The notes under the pieces were generated by a model. The model was not told the DNA's origin. It saw only the letters and a list, made by a program, of their open reading frames with translations, and made no database searches. Position numbers and translations under genes: made by a program. This document shows, piece after piece, positions 15,562 through 23,528 of a stretch of DNA of 43,814 nt. This DNA comes from an uncultured Lachnospiraceae bacterium (GTDB taxonomy: Bacteria; Bacillota; Clostridia; Lachnospirales; Lachnospiraceae): the NCBI GenBank assembly GCA_910586095.1, contig CAJUHQ010000006.1, forward strand, positions 1-43,814. The letters are read 5' to 3'. Within the stretch, counting starts at the first letter, position 1. Each line of letters begins with the position of its first letter.

Positions 15562-17163
15562 TCAATGTTTCTTTGACTCATATTGCACATAATTTACAGT
15601 TACATATCCATTGCTTCCTGCCTTGCTAGAGGCACAGAATGGACCATTTTTGACACCTACCCAGCGCCCTGGAATCGCCTCCATCTCCCCTGCTTTTATG
15701 TAACTGCTCCCATCTATACTATATTCTATCAATACACATTCTAGTGGAAACCCTTTCTCTGTCGCACTGATATCACGTGTTCCTGTGCGCAAAACAGTAT
15801 ATCTTACATACACTTGTGTTTCATTTATCATGGGAAGAGCTGTCACAGTCTCCTGTGTAGTCTCTGGAAGGATCTTTCCATATTTTTGTTCTCCATAAAT
15901 ATAATATGGATGAAGATTTGTGCCTTCTTTTTTGAATGTCAGCACCCCATAGCTCATCCCCATAGAGATCACTCCTGCCTCGTCTTGGTCTGTCAATTGT
16001 GAGAGATCAAGCTTGGTAATGCAAGTAAACTCTGGTGCTGGCCATTTTGAGAGAAGCAGATTGGGCATATCGCCATACACATCTGTTTTTTGTACAGCAT
16101 GCAACCTCAAATCGCTTCCTGTCAACTCATACCAGCCCTTTTTTGGATTAGAATTCCACTGCCATTGTAAGCCTAGCTTTTTTTCTGTAAAGTCATCAGA
16201 CGTTGGAGGTTCACAGATTTCCCAATGGATACTTCCCACATTGGGTTTTTTGTATTTCATCACAGGTTCACCATAGTCTGCCCCTTCTGCTGCGACTCCA
16301 ATCACAGGCCAATCCTCCTTCCAGACCATCGGTTGCAAATGAGTGATACGTCCTGCCGCATAGACATCTTGAAAATGAATGAACCAGTCCTCTCCTGTGA
16401 CAGTATCCACCCAAGCCCCTTGGTGCGGTCCGTTCACTGTGCTGCCACCCTGGCGCATTACGACTTTATATTCATATGGTCCAAACACTTTTCTAGAGCG
16501 AAGTACTGTCTGCCATCCTGTCTTAACGCCTCCTGCTGGAGCAAAGATATAATACCATCCATTGCGCTTATACAGTTTAGGACCTTCAATAGTTACTTGG
16601 TCGTTTTCATTTCCATCAAAAATCTTTTGTTCCTGACTAATCAGTCCCATTCCATCTGGCTGCATTTCTATCATATGAAGAACACTCTTGTATCCGATAC
16701 GACTCTTGGCCACCCCTGCTACAAGATATGCTCTTCCATCGTCATCCCAAAAAGGGCAAGGATCTATCCAGCCTGCACCTGGTCTAATATTTACAGGTTT
16801 TGACCAAGTTCCAAAAGGATCGGTTGTGGTACTCATATAGATCCCTTCATCGGGCATAGGGAAACAAACATAATACACCCCTTCATGATAGCGAATAGAC
16901 GGCGCCCATACCCCGCAACCATGCATCGGCTTTTCATAGCGCTCTTCTGGTATCTCATCAATCACGTAGTTTACCAATTTCCAGTTTACAAGATCTTTAG
17001 AGTGAAGGATAGGAAGTCCAGGAACATTGCAAAAGCTAGAAGCTGTCATAAAGTAATCCTCACCCACACGGATCACATCTGGATCTGAATAGTCTGCATA
17101 AAGTATAGGATTTCGATAAGTTCCATCGCGTAAATCTGAATTCCATATTTTGTTTGATTCCAT
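15562..17163 (-). CDS. Glycoside hydrolase family 43, first gene of operon
   Basis: A 533-residue GH43 enzyme distinct from its neighbour. Base Asp27 (YSDPDVIRVGEDYFM), pKa-tuning Asp134 (GWIDPCPFWDDDGRAYLVAG) and acid Glu193 (TIEGPKLYKR) are all present, followed by a C-terminal ConA-like sandwich from about residue 325. There is no signal peptide, so it is cytoplasmic. It probably acts on xylan- or arabinan-derived oligosaccharides, complementing the second enzyme. GAGGG six bases before the ATG at 17163 decides the start; an ATG four codons earlier lacks a site. Its leader carries a clear promoter and a 25-bp perfect hairpin. No transporter or regulator gene is adjacent. Confidence 0.88.
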   Translation of the reverse strand: MESNKIWNSDLRDGTYRNPILYADYSDPDVIRVGEDYFMTASSFCNVPGLPILHSKDLVNWKLVNYVIDEIPEERYEKPMHGCGVWAPSIRYHEGVYYVCFPMPDEGIYMSTTTDPFGTWSKPVNIRPGAGWIDPCPFWDDDGRAYLVAGVAKSRIGYKSVLHMIEMQPDGMGLISQEQKIFDGNENDQVTIEGPKLYKRNGWYYIFAPAGGVKTGWQTVLRSRKVFGPYEYKVVMRQGGSTVNGPHQGAWVDTVTGEDWFIHFQDVYAAGRITHLQPMVWKEDWPVIGVAAEGADYGEPVMKYKKPNVGSIHWEICEPPTSDDFTEKKLGLQWQWNSNPKKGWYELTGSDLRLHAVQKTDVYGDMPNLLLSKWPAPEFTCITKLDLSQLTDQDEAGVISMGMSYGVLTFKKEGTNLHPYYIYGEQKYGKILPETTQETVTALPMINETQVYVRYTVLRTGTRDISATEKGFPLECVLIEYSIDGSSYIKAGEMEAIPGRWVGVKNGPFCASSKAGSNGYVTVNYVQYESKKH

Positions 17164-17179
17164 ATTTTCCCTCATTTCT

Positions 17180-17242
17180 GCAAATGCGAACTATATTCAC
17201 ATTGTAGATCGTAATTGCAATGTGAATATAGTTCGCATTTGC
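17180..17242 (-). promoter_or_regulatory. Perfect 25-bp inverted repeat in the GH43 leader
   Basis: The arms 17180-17204 and 17218-17242 are exact complements over 25 bp and flank a 13-base loop. The outer ends read GCAAATGCGAAC and GTTCGCATTTGC. The repeat lies downstream of the mapped promoter boxes and seven bases upstream of the GAGGG ribosome binding site. It would thus be transcribed as a very stable hairpin next to the Shine-Dalgarno. No U-run follows, so it is not a normal terminator. It may be an operator for a repressor or an RNA-level control element. Confidence 0.8.
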
Positions 17243-17298
17243 TCTAGTGCACAGGTTAAACATTTTATTGTTCACCCTTGTTTTTTGCTTCTTTTTTT

Positions 17299-17327
17299 AT
17301 TTTAACACAATATGAGACATGTATCAA
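17299..17327 (-). promoter_or_regulatory. Promoter of the GH43 operon
   Basis: TTGATA and TAAAAT stand 17 bases apart on the minus strand, about 135 bases before the first GH43 start codon. A transcript starting near 17292 would carry the whole 25-bp hairpin in its leader. Confidence 0.65.
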
Positions 17328-17410
17328 CTCACACCCTTATAATTTTGTGTGACGTCATCAACATTCATCAGTATAAATGCTATATAACTTGTACATGCAA
17401 GTTTACTAAT

Positions 17411-18103
17411 CTAAAAAATGTGTGCAAACACAGAGGCACCAACTACTGTAAGCAGTCCCGCAACCGCTATTGCAAGACTACTCATAGCACCTTCCACCTC
17501 TCCAAGCTCCATAGCCTTAGCTGTTCCGATCGCATGGGAGGCTGTCCCTAGCGCAAGGCCTTTTGCGATAGGCTCCTCAATATGAAACAATCGAAATACA
17601 AACTCCGAGATCATATTTCCCAAAATCCCTGTGATAATAATCACTGCTACGGTGATTGTCACAACGCCGCCTAACTCCTGTGATACACCCATGCCAATTG
17701 CTGTTGTGATAGACTTTGGAAGCAATGTCACATAAAGCGTATAATCCAATTGAAATAGTTTTACAAGCGCTAAAATTCCTACAAGACTCGCGATCACACC
17801 AGACAAAATCCCTGCAAGAATGGCTTTGACATTTCTTTTTAGCAGCCCAAACTGTTCATATAGAGGAACTGCTAAACTAACTGTGGCAGGTGTAAGCAGA
17901 TAACTAATATACTGTCCTCCCCGATTATAACTTTCATAATCAATGCGAAACACCAAAAGCACACCAATCACACACAACACACCAATCAACAGCGGATTAA
18001 ACACTGCAAGTTTCCACTTCTTTTTTAGCACCAATCCAATCTCATATCCCACAAGACTAACTACCGCACCAAAAAACACAGAATTCTCCACAAAACCTTT
18101 CAT
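17411..18103 (-). CDS. lrgB: LrgB family protein
   Basis: A 230-residue integral membrane protein of the LrgB/CidB family. These proteins act with LrgA-type partners in holin/antiholin-like control of murein hydrolases or in pyruvate and other small-acid transport. Several hydrophobic segments are visible, with family motifs FNPLLIGVL, YLLTPATVSLAVPLYEQ, LLPKSITTAIGMGVSQELGG and KGLALGTASHAIGTAKAMELG. I used the ATG at 18103 because GGGAGGATTGTC precedes it; an earlier in-frame start lacks a site. It follows lrgA by 61 bp and forms the usual pair. Confidence 0.92.
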   Translation of the reverse strand: MKGFVENSVFFGAVVSLVGYEIGLVLKKKWKLAVFNPLLIGVLCVIGVLLVFRIDYESYNRGGQYISYLLTPATVSLAVPLYEQFGLLKRNVKAILAGILSGVIASLVGILALVKLFQLDYTLYVTLLPKSITTAIGMGVSQELGGVVTITVAVIIITGILGNMISEFVFRLFHIEEPIAKGLALGTASHAIGTAKAMELGEVEGAMSSLAIAVAGLLTVVGASVFAHIF

Positions 18104-18164
18104 GACAATCCTCCCTATTGTCAAACAGTCATACAACCCTCGTTCGTTTTGCTACTCTTTTTGT

Positions 18165-18515
18165 TTAGTGAGCGTTTTTTCGAATAATCCACTGTGTGAC
18201 TTTTCCAGTCACTGCCATCACAAACACGGTTGTAATCACTGTAATCACCCCAACAGGCAATAACACTACCACCAGCGTATCCCATGAATTGAGAAGTCCC
18301 ACTGCTGCTGGTATAAACATGACAGGCATAATTTCTATTAAAAAATCGGCTGCCCCTTTAACCTGATCGATTTTGATAAAACCTATTAATAGTGCCGCAA
18401 ATAAAAGCACCAACCCATATACACTAGCTGGAACTGGAAATGGAAGAACTTCTTTTAAGAACTCTCCCATCAGGGACACCACTGCTATTATACTAAATTG
18501 TTTTAAATATTTCAT
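18165..18515 (-). CDS. lrgA: LrgA/CidA family protein
   Basis: A 116-residue membrane protein with four hydrophobic segments and the family motifs FPVPASVYGLVLLF and EIMPVMFIPAAVGLL. LrgA/CidA proteins are holin-like and partner LrgB/CidB in cell-lysis control or small-acid transport. AAGGGGGG seven bases before the ATG at 18515 sets the start; the frame is open further upstream without a site. First gene of the lrgA-lrgB pair. No LytTR regulator is adjacent. Confidence 0.9.
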   Translation of the reverse strand: MKYLKQFSIIAVVSLMGEFLKEVLPFPVPASVYGLVLLFAALLIGFIKIDQVKGAADFLIEIMPVMFIPAAVGLLNSWDTLVVVLLPVGVITVITTVFVMAVTGKVTQWIIRKNAH

Positions 18516-18629
18516 TGTTATCCCCCCTTGTGTACCAAAACACGCATACAGACATTTCTCATCCACTTTACATGTTTCATCAAAATCTTTATTATCACCA
18601 TCTAAGTGCGAATGTAAATGCCTCTTACG

Positions 18630-20231
18630 TTATTTTGCATTGGCTGGTTCTATATTGATCGTCTTTCCCTTTATTTTAACATTTTTCATCGCCTTTAATA
18701 CCATCGCAGCATTTTCTTTGGGAACCTCAACAAATGTATATTTGTCGTAGAGATCAATCGCTCCTACAAGATTACCAGGAATATTTGCCTCTCCTGCAAT
18801 TGCTCCCAAAATGTCTTTAGGTTTTACTTTTTGAGCCTTTCCAATATTGATAAACAAACGTGCCATGCCTTCTTCTGCCCCTGTGTTATCAAAATCATAT
18901 CGATCAGTACTTGCCTCAGTATCATTATTTTCGTTGAGTTGTCCCATATACATCTTTAAAAATGCTGCTGCAATATCCATTGCTGTGTAATCAGACTCGT
19001 TCACCTGATTCTCAATTGTGTTAATCATTGCAGTCAAATCTTCTTCCTCTATGATCGTGCCAATCCTCTCCATTATTTTTTCTGTTTTAATCTGATTGAC
19101 ATCATTGAGAGAAGGCACAGGCATCGCATAAATTTTGGTCTTGCAGTATCGCATAATATCCTTAAGTTTGTAGACTTCTTTACCTTTCACAAAAGTAAAG
19201 GAACGTCCTGTACGGCCTGCGCGACCTGTACGCCCAATACGATGGACATAATATTCGTCATCCTGTGGAATATCATAATTAAAAACTGCCTCCACATCAT
19301 CGACGTCAATACCACGCGCTGCCACATCTGTCGCAATCAAGATATCTGTCTGGCCGCTACGAAAGCTCTTCATCACGCGATCCCGCTGTGCCTGACTCAT
19401 ATCACCATGCAATCCTTCAACAAAGTATCCTCTTCCTTTGAGCACTTCTGTGAGATCATCCACCATCTTTTTTGTATTGCAAAATACAAGAGACAATTTA
19501 GGTTCATGATAATCTAACAGACGGCAAAGAACTTCTACTTTGTCCTTTCGCTTTACATCCAAATAATACTGCTCTATCACTGGCACTGTCAATTCTTTTT
19601 TAACTACCTTAATAAACTTTGCGTCTGGTTTTTGATAGTTTTTTGTGATATCAAGAATGGGTTGTGGCATAGTCGCTGAAAAGAGAATGGTTTGCCTGTT
19701 CTCATTGGGAATATACTGTAACACGGTTTCGATATCTTCGCGAAATCCCATATTGAGCATCTCATCTGCCTCATCAAGAACAATAGTATCTACATGATCG
19801 CATCGGATGGTCTTGCGGCGAAGATGATCCATAACGCGCCCAGGTGTTCCAATAATGATTTGTGTGCCCTTTAACGCTCTAATCTGCTTGTTGATATCCT
19901 GGCCCCCATAGATTGGCAGCACCTTTACACCATGCATATACTTGGCAAGCTTTCTGATTTCCTCTGCTGCTTGTACTGCTAATTCTCTAGTAGGACACAA
20001 AACTAATGTTTGTGGATGCTTCATTTCCTTATCAACTTTCTCAAGTATTGGTATCCCAAAAGCTGCGGTTTTTCCTGTTCCAGTCTGCGCCTGTCCAATG
20101 ATATCTGCGCCTGTCATAGCAGCAGGAATCGCCTTTCCCTGAATCGGGGTTGCCTCCTCAAATCCCATCTCTTTTACTCCACGGAGTATTTCAGCGCTTA
20201 AATGAAGTTCATTAAAATTTAAAGTTTCCAT
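18630..20231 (-). CDS. DEAD-box ATP-dependent RNA helicase (CshA/DeaD type)
   Basis: A 533-residue RNA helicase that remodels RNA structure, typically in ribosome assembly, mRNA decay and cold adaptation. Q-motif (ATPIQ, to residue 31), Walker A (AQTGTGKT, 48-55), PTRELA (77-82), DEAD (150-153), SAT (182-184) and HRIGRTGRAGR are intact. After a linker, residues ~457-533 form a DbpA-type RNA-binding domain (ARLFINIGKAQKVKPKDILG...FVEVP). That domain in DbpA/YxiN binds 23S rRNA hairpin 92, so a ribosome-assembly role is possible. AAAGGAAT precedes the ATG. Its leader contains a GATAAAAC/GTTTTATC hairpin around 20257-20288. Confidence 0.93.
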   Translation of the reverse strand: METLNFNELHLSAEILRGVKEMGFEEATPIQGKAIPAAMTGADIIGQAQTGTGKTAAFGIPILEKVDKEMKHPQTLVLCPTRELAVQAAEEIRKLAKYMHGVKVLPIYGGQDINKQIRALKGTQIIIGTPGRVMDHLRRKTIRCDHVDTIVLDEADEMLNMGFREDIETVLQYIPNENRQTILFSATMPQPILDITKNYQKPDAKFIKVVKKELTVPVIEQYYLDVKRKDKVEVLCRLLDYHEPKLSLVFCNTKKMVDDLTEVLKGRGYFVEGLHGDMSQAQRDRVMKSFRSGQTDILIATDVAARGIDVDDVEAVFNYDIPQDDEYYVHRIGRTGRAGRTGRSFTFVKGKEVYKLKDIMRYCKTKIYAMPVPSLNDVNQIKTEKIMERIGTIIEEEDLTAMINTIENQVNESDYTAMDIAAAFLKMYMGQLNENNDTEASTDRYDFDNTGAEEGMARLFINIGKAQKVKPKDILGAIAGEANIPGNLVGAIDLYDKYTFVEVPKENAAMVLKAMKNVKIKGKTINIEPANAK

Positions 20232-20448
20232 ATATAATTCCTTTCTATTATTAGAGATAAAACGCGCTTTTTATTTGCGGTTTTATCAACCATACCTCCA
20301 TGCAATACCAAATCTTTCTGTTCACTAGATTAACGTAAAATAGTTTATGCACATCAAACTCAATAAAACAAGCTCCCTTCCTGGTTTATGCGCCAAACTC
20401 TTGATAAACTTTTCCTACATTCTTTCTTTGGTTTTCCATGTGTAGCGC
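20232..20448. other. Leader region of the DEAD-box helicase gene
   Basis: No gene seen. The part next to the helicase gene contains an inverted repeat GATAAAAC/GTTTTATC (about 20257-20288) separated by a GC-containing loop. In cold-shock helicase genes long structured leaders are common; here only the hairpin is visible. Confidence 0.4.
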
Positions 20449-20572
20449 GCCCCGTGTGTCGCATAGTGACATATTTCCTTTACACGGGGTTGTGCAATCG
20501 AGTAGTGAAGAGCCATCTTTCCCTACTCGCCGCACGGGGCACGTGCATTTCCTTACATGCCCCTGTGCATAA
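20449..20572 (-). repeat. Family A intergenic repeat, two modules (locus 2)
   Basis: On the minus strand the first module starts TGCACAGGGGCATGTAAGG. It has a GGGGCATG/CGTGCCCC stem, then GAGTAG (pairing with CTACTC), then the junction CTACTCGATTGCACA. That junction starts a second module with an ACACGGGG/CCCCGTGT stem (20450-20457 and 20482-20489) enclosing AAAGGAAAT. The stem sequences differ from locus 1 but pairing and junctions are kept, a covariation pattern. As at locus 1, it lies right after a terminator. Confidence 0.65.
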
Positions 20573-20599
20573 AAAGCGCATGCGTAAAAGCATGCGCTT
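20570..20599 (-). terminator. Terminator after the Mrr-type gene
   Basis: AAGCGCATGC (20574-20583) and GCATGCGCTT (20590-20599) form a perfect 10-bp stem with a six-base loop. On the minus strand TTTTTATG follows, leading into the family A repeat. Confidence 0.8.
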
Positions 20600-20687
20600 A
20601 CAGACAACTAATTCATTATATTTTCTAACCACAACAAAGTCAAGAGTTAAATCGAATAGGAGTGCATTTTCTGTGTAAATAAGAACA

Positions 20688-21140
20688 TTATTCTGTTTCC
20701 ATCGCCTGCATATAGTCCCTGTCCCACAACAAAATCTTAAGCTTTTTGGCAGCTTCTATCGCAGGTTTGGTAAAATACTGATTGGTTAGTACTACACCTA
20801 CCATTCGATCGTAATAATCACGCCCCGCATAGGCTTCCTGTACTGCTTTTACGCCCACAAGTCCACTATAGCGCTTGCATTGTATCGCATAAGTCACTCC
20901 GTCTTTCTCAGCTAAAATATCCACACCATAATCTCCACTACTTTTTGTGACTTGTACATCATAAAAACCATCCGCCACAAGTAAATCTGCACAATAATAC
21001 TCAAAATCTAAACCGTCCATTTCATCTACAGTCCGTTCATGCGCAGTTCTTCGGAAACGTCTGCACAGCACTACCCATGCTACTATAATCGCCGCAACGC
21101 CTGCAATGATGGCAATAATCATGATTAATTGCATCGTCAT
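20688..21140 (-). CDS. Membrane-anchored Mrr-type restriction endonuclease domain protein
   Basis: The 150-residue protein has an N-terminal membrane segment (residues 4-25) and an Mrr_cat nuclease domain. Conserved active-site positions of the PD-(D/E)xK fold are present: Glu48 (GLDFEYYCADLL), Asp74 (SGDYGVDILAE) and Gln87-x-Lys89 (YAIQCKRY). Mrr-type domains cut DNA, often modified DNA, and membrane-anchored forms are widespread but poorly understood. The start at 21140 follows AAAGGGA; an earlier in-frame ATG lacks a site. It stands alone with its own terminator and no methylase nearby, so a classical restriction-modification role is not supported. Confidence 0.75.
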   Translation of the reverse strand: MTMQLIMIIAIIAGVAAIIVAWVVLCRRFRRTAHERTVDEMDGLDFEYYCADLLVADGFYDVQVTKSSGDYGVDILAEKDGVTYAIQCKRYSGLVGVKAVQEAYAGRDYYDRMVGVVLTNQYFTKPAIEAAKKLKILLWDRDYMQAMETE

Positions 21141-21161
21141 TTGTCCCTTTCTTGATACCAT

Positions 21162-21450
21162 TTTATCCCAATCGATCTTTCTATGACCTGTCTACGATCT
21201 CTTTGCAAAATAAATTTAGCCTTTTTACTAATTTTCTTTTCTAAATGTACTTTTTTCAATTATAAAGGAAACCCGCAAAAACCGCAAGAATAGATTTTAT
21301 TACTGTTTGTATTACGTTATGCACCCCAATACTATATTCTTGCTTTTTCTTCACTTTTACATTATTCGGTCTTGCAACATAGATTTTTCTCTTTACAAAT
21401 CTAGTACAGTAAGGTATAGTGATCTGTGTAAATTGTTTATATATCAACAT
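21162..21450. other. Intergenic region between the Mrr-type gene and the THF riboswitch
   Basis: This stretch must hold the divergent promoters for the minus-strand Mrr-type gene and the plus-strand riboswitch-folT transcript. I found no further gene and no confident promoter boxes. Confidence 0.4.
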
Positions 21451-21602
21451 GCAGAGTAGGATTGTGCGCGTTAAGAGCCATATGAACAGGGAGTTGTCAC
21501 ATGGCCGAAAAAATATTTCATTTGTATCAATGTTCCTCTATTGTACTTTGATAGAGATCATCATTTGAACTATTTTGCGGTGCAGAGTCCGCATCCCGCT
21601 GC
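21451..21602 (+). ncRNA. Tetrahydrofolate (THF) riboswitch aptamer
   Basis: The segment opens with GCAGAGTAGG, followed by GCGCGTTAAGAGCC and GGGAGTTGTC...GGCCGAA. It closes with GCGGTGCAGAGTCCGCATCC and then CGCTGC, which pairs with the first GCAG. These are the conserved THF riboswitch blocks, in order. About 60 AT-rich bases between GGCCGAA and GCGGTG make the aptamer longer than the usual ~90-100 bases. It lies directly upstream of folT, the classic target. THF binding should lower folT expression. Confidence 0.85.
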
Positions 21603-21617
21603 TACATATTTGAACAG

Positions 21618-21704
21618 TAAAAATTTGTATAGCTGGCTTTTTTGTCGTCTACAAATTTTTAAACCTCATTTGTGTAGTTTCCGGTTTGCTGCATAAAGGA
21701 GGTT
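21618..21704 (+). promoter_or_regulatory. Expression platform of the THF riboswitch
   Basis: A perfect 12-bp hairpin (TAAAAATTTGTA at 21618-21629 with 21650-21661) follows the aptamer. Directly after it AACCTC (21662-21667) is complementary to GAGGTT (21699-21704), which contains the folT Shine-Dalgarno. This anti-SD pairing suggests translational control. The first hairpin has only a short U-run at its end, so termination is also possible. Confidence 0.6.
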
Positions 21705-21710
21705 ATTTTT

Positions 21711-22280
21711 ATGCACAAAATCAAGAAACTCTATTCTGAATCTTTTCAAGAACTAAAAGTTACCCAAAACCTTGTTTTATGTGGAATGTTGGCAGCGCTA
21801 GCAGTCGTTTTGAACTATACGACTTCCATCTTTATCACTCCTACTATCCGCATAGGATTTTCTGGCTTGCCAAATAGAATTGTCGAATTTTTGTTTGGTC
21901 CTGCTATTGGCGCTGTGTTTGGCGGCATGCTAGATATTCTCAAATACTTTCTAAAACCTGACGGTGGCGCTTTCTTCTTTGGCTATACCTTCAATGTAAT
22001 GATTGCCGGTATTCTCTATGGTTCTATCTTGTACAGAAAACCTGTGCGCCTTTGGCGTATCTTTATTGCAGAATTGCTTGTAAAACTGATTGTCAATTGT
22101 GGCCTCAATACGTTGTGGATTTCTGTTCTAAATGGTAATGCTTTTTTGGCAATTTTACCTGCTCGTTTTCTCAAAAATGCAATTATGCTTCCAATTGATA
22201 CTGCTGTTCTATTTTTCACACTTACCTTGACTGCAAAACTGCTAAATTCTTCAGACTTTAGAAAATATCGGAAATTTTAA
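21711..22280 (+). CDS. folT: Folate-specific ECF transporter S component
   Basis: The 189-residue membrane protein is the substrate-binding (S) subunit of an energy-coupling-factor transporter and imports folate with shared EcfA/A'/T subunits encoded elsewhere. After a soluble N-terminus it shows five or six hydrophobic segments. The family patterns are LVLCGMLAALAVVLNY, RIGFSGLPNRIVEFLFGP and GAVFGGMLDILKYFLKPDGG. AAAGGAGG precedes the ATG with eight bases of spacing. The THF riboswitch upstream independently supports folate as substrate. No other folate genes are next to it. Confidence 0.93.
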   Translation: MHKIKKLYSESFQELKVTQNLVLCGMLAALAVVLNYTTSIFITPTIRIGFSGLPNRIVEFLFGPAIGAVFGGMLDILKYFLKPDGGAFFFGYTFNVMIAGILYGSILYRKPVRLWRIFIAELLVKLIVNCGLNTLWISVLNGNAFLAILPARFLKNAIMLPIDTAVLFFTLTLTAKLLNSSDFRKYRKF

Positions 22281-22501
22281 ATATTTATTTTATTCTCTAA
22301 AAAGATACTGTATTGTTATGCCACTTTTTTCCGACCATGAATTCGCTCTTTATCACAGCGTCAATTTGTGCTAAAATAAAGTAACTGACAAGCGTTTTGT
22401 AAATGATAGCATATAAAATTGGACATGAACTATTATAAAAAACTTTTATAATGGTTTTTGCGCCAATTTTCATTGCTAATAAGCCAATCTGGAGGACTTC
22501 T
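22281..22501. other. Intergenic region between folT and the Hpt-like gene
   Basis: No gene. It contains a 9-bp AT-only inverted repeat (ATTATAAAA/TTTTATAAT around 22432-22452). A weak promoter-like CTGACA-N16-TAGCAT lies near 22386-22413. Confidence 0.35.
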
Positions 22502-23401
22502 ATGGACTACAATACTACACAATTATTGGACGAAATTCGTCTACTTATAAACAAGGCTGCGTTGTTATGGCTTACCTTTATCATGAGTGTATCACTTTTA
22601 TTCACAATACTATGTCTGTATGGTGTTTTGCCATTAACTGCGTTATGGTCACTTTTGTGGCTCATTCCAATTGGTATAGGTCTTGTCTTTGCCGTACACT
22701 TTTGTCATAAAAAAGCGAAGCTGTTGGCGAAAAAGCAGCAAATATCCATTATGGCATACCACGCAAAGCATGTCATAGAAAACCTTCAACAACATTTTCC
22801 TGACACTTATATTAGCGATTGCCGGATCAAAATGCGTTACCTTGTCAAAAAGGGCATCGATGTGGATGCTGCTCTTGCACGGCTTGATGACAATGTAGAA
22901 CAATACAATGAACTTGTGTTATCCTTTTTAAGAGAGAGTGACAAGCGCGAAGATGATCTATATGACCTGATGCAGGCAGATACCTTGATGCAATATGGAA
23001 CAAAAGCTCATCTACTGCGAGTGAAAGCAAATGAACTAGGTATTATCAACTTGACAGACACCGCCTTCTTTCATGAGATTGAAGCTTATGCAGGCGGGCT
23101 TGACATTGTTCAGGACAATTGGAAAAAACTTTCTTTTGAATTAGATGAGACTTATGACATCTTAAGCGAATACATAAACTCTATTGGGCTAAAAGACAAT
23201 GCTGTGGACAAGGACGGAAATTGCATTACATTTAAAAAATGGGGCGAACAGCTTCAGGAAGCATTTCATGCCCTTGAAACTTATGATACCAAAAGAGCAA
23301 AAACGATCTTTAGTGAACTGAATAAATATCAAATTGATTCGGATATTACTAACACCTTGCAAAATATTATCACCAGTATTGATGATATGATGGCAGTATA
23401 A
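22502..23401 (+). CDS. Membrane-anchored Hpt-like phosphotransfer protein
   Basis: The 299-residue protein has two adjacent membrane segments (about 20-40 and 46-68), then a coiled helix. Next comes a region laid out like an Hpt domain: GIDVDAALARLDDNVEQYNE (118-137), FLRESDKREDDLYDL, and H170-LLRVKANELG180 in the place of the H-x-L-K-G/S phosphoacceptor helix. The C-terminal tail (AFHALETYDTKRAKTIFSEL) resembles helices that follow Hpt domains in Lachnospiraceae hybrid kinases. It could relay phosphate at the membrane; no kinase or receiver gene is next to it. TGGAGG eight bases before the ATG at 22502 sets the start. The assignment rests on pattern recognition only. Confidence 0.55.
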   Translation: MDYNTTQLLDEIRLLINKAALLWLTFIMSVSLLFTILCLYGVLPLTALWSLLWLIPIGIGLVFAVHFCHKKAKLLAKKQQISIMAYHAKHVIENLQQHFPDTYISDCRIKMRYLVKKGIDVDAALARLDDNVEQYNELVLSFLRESDKREDDLYDLMQADTLMQYGTKAHLLRVKANELGIINLTDTAFFHEIEAYAGGLDIVQDNWKKLSFELDETYDILSEYINSIGLKDNAVDKDGNCITFKKWGEQLQEAFHALETYDTKRAKTIFSELNKYQIDSDITNTLQNIITSIDDMMAV

Positions 23402-23436
23402 AAGCTGTCTGGCTTTTTAAGCCAGGCAGCTTTTTG
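23401..23436 (+). terminator. Terminator of the Hpt-like gene
   Basis: AAAGCTGTCTGGCTT and AAGCCAGGCAGCTTT pair over 15 bp with one G-U pair, followed by a short U-run (TTTTTG). The hairpin begins at the stop codon. Confidence 0.88.
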
Positions 23437-23528
23437 TATTTTGTATTAAACTAAAGGAAGAATGGTTCCTCGCACGCGAATACGAAAAAATTTTCCTACA
23501 CAATCACTTATATATTTTTATGCTCGCA

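Noticed and set aside
17312..17551. Plus-strand frame of 79 codons between the GH43 promoter and lrgB
   Set aside because: Antisense to lrgB for most of its length and Cys/His/Asn-rich like a chance frame.
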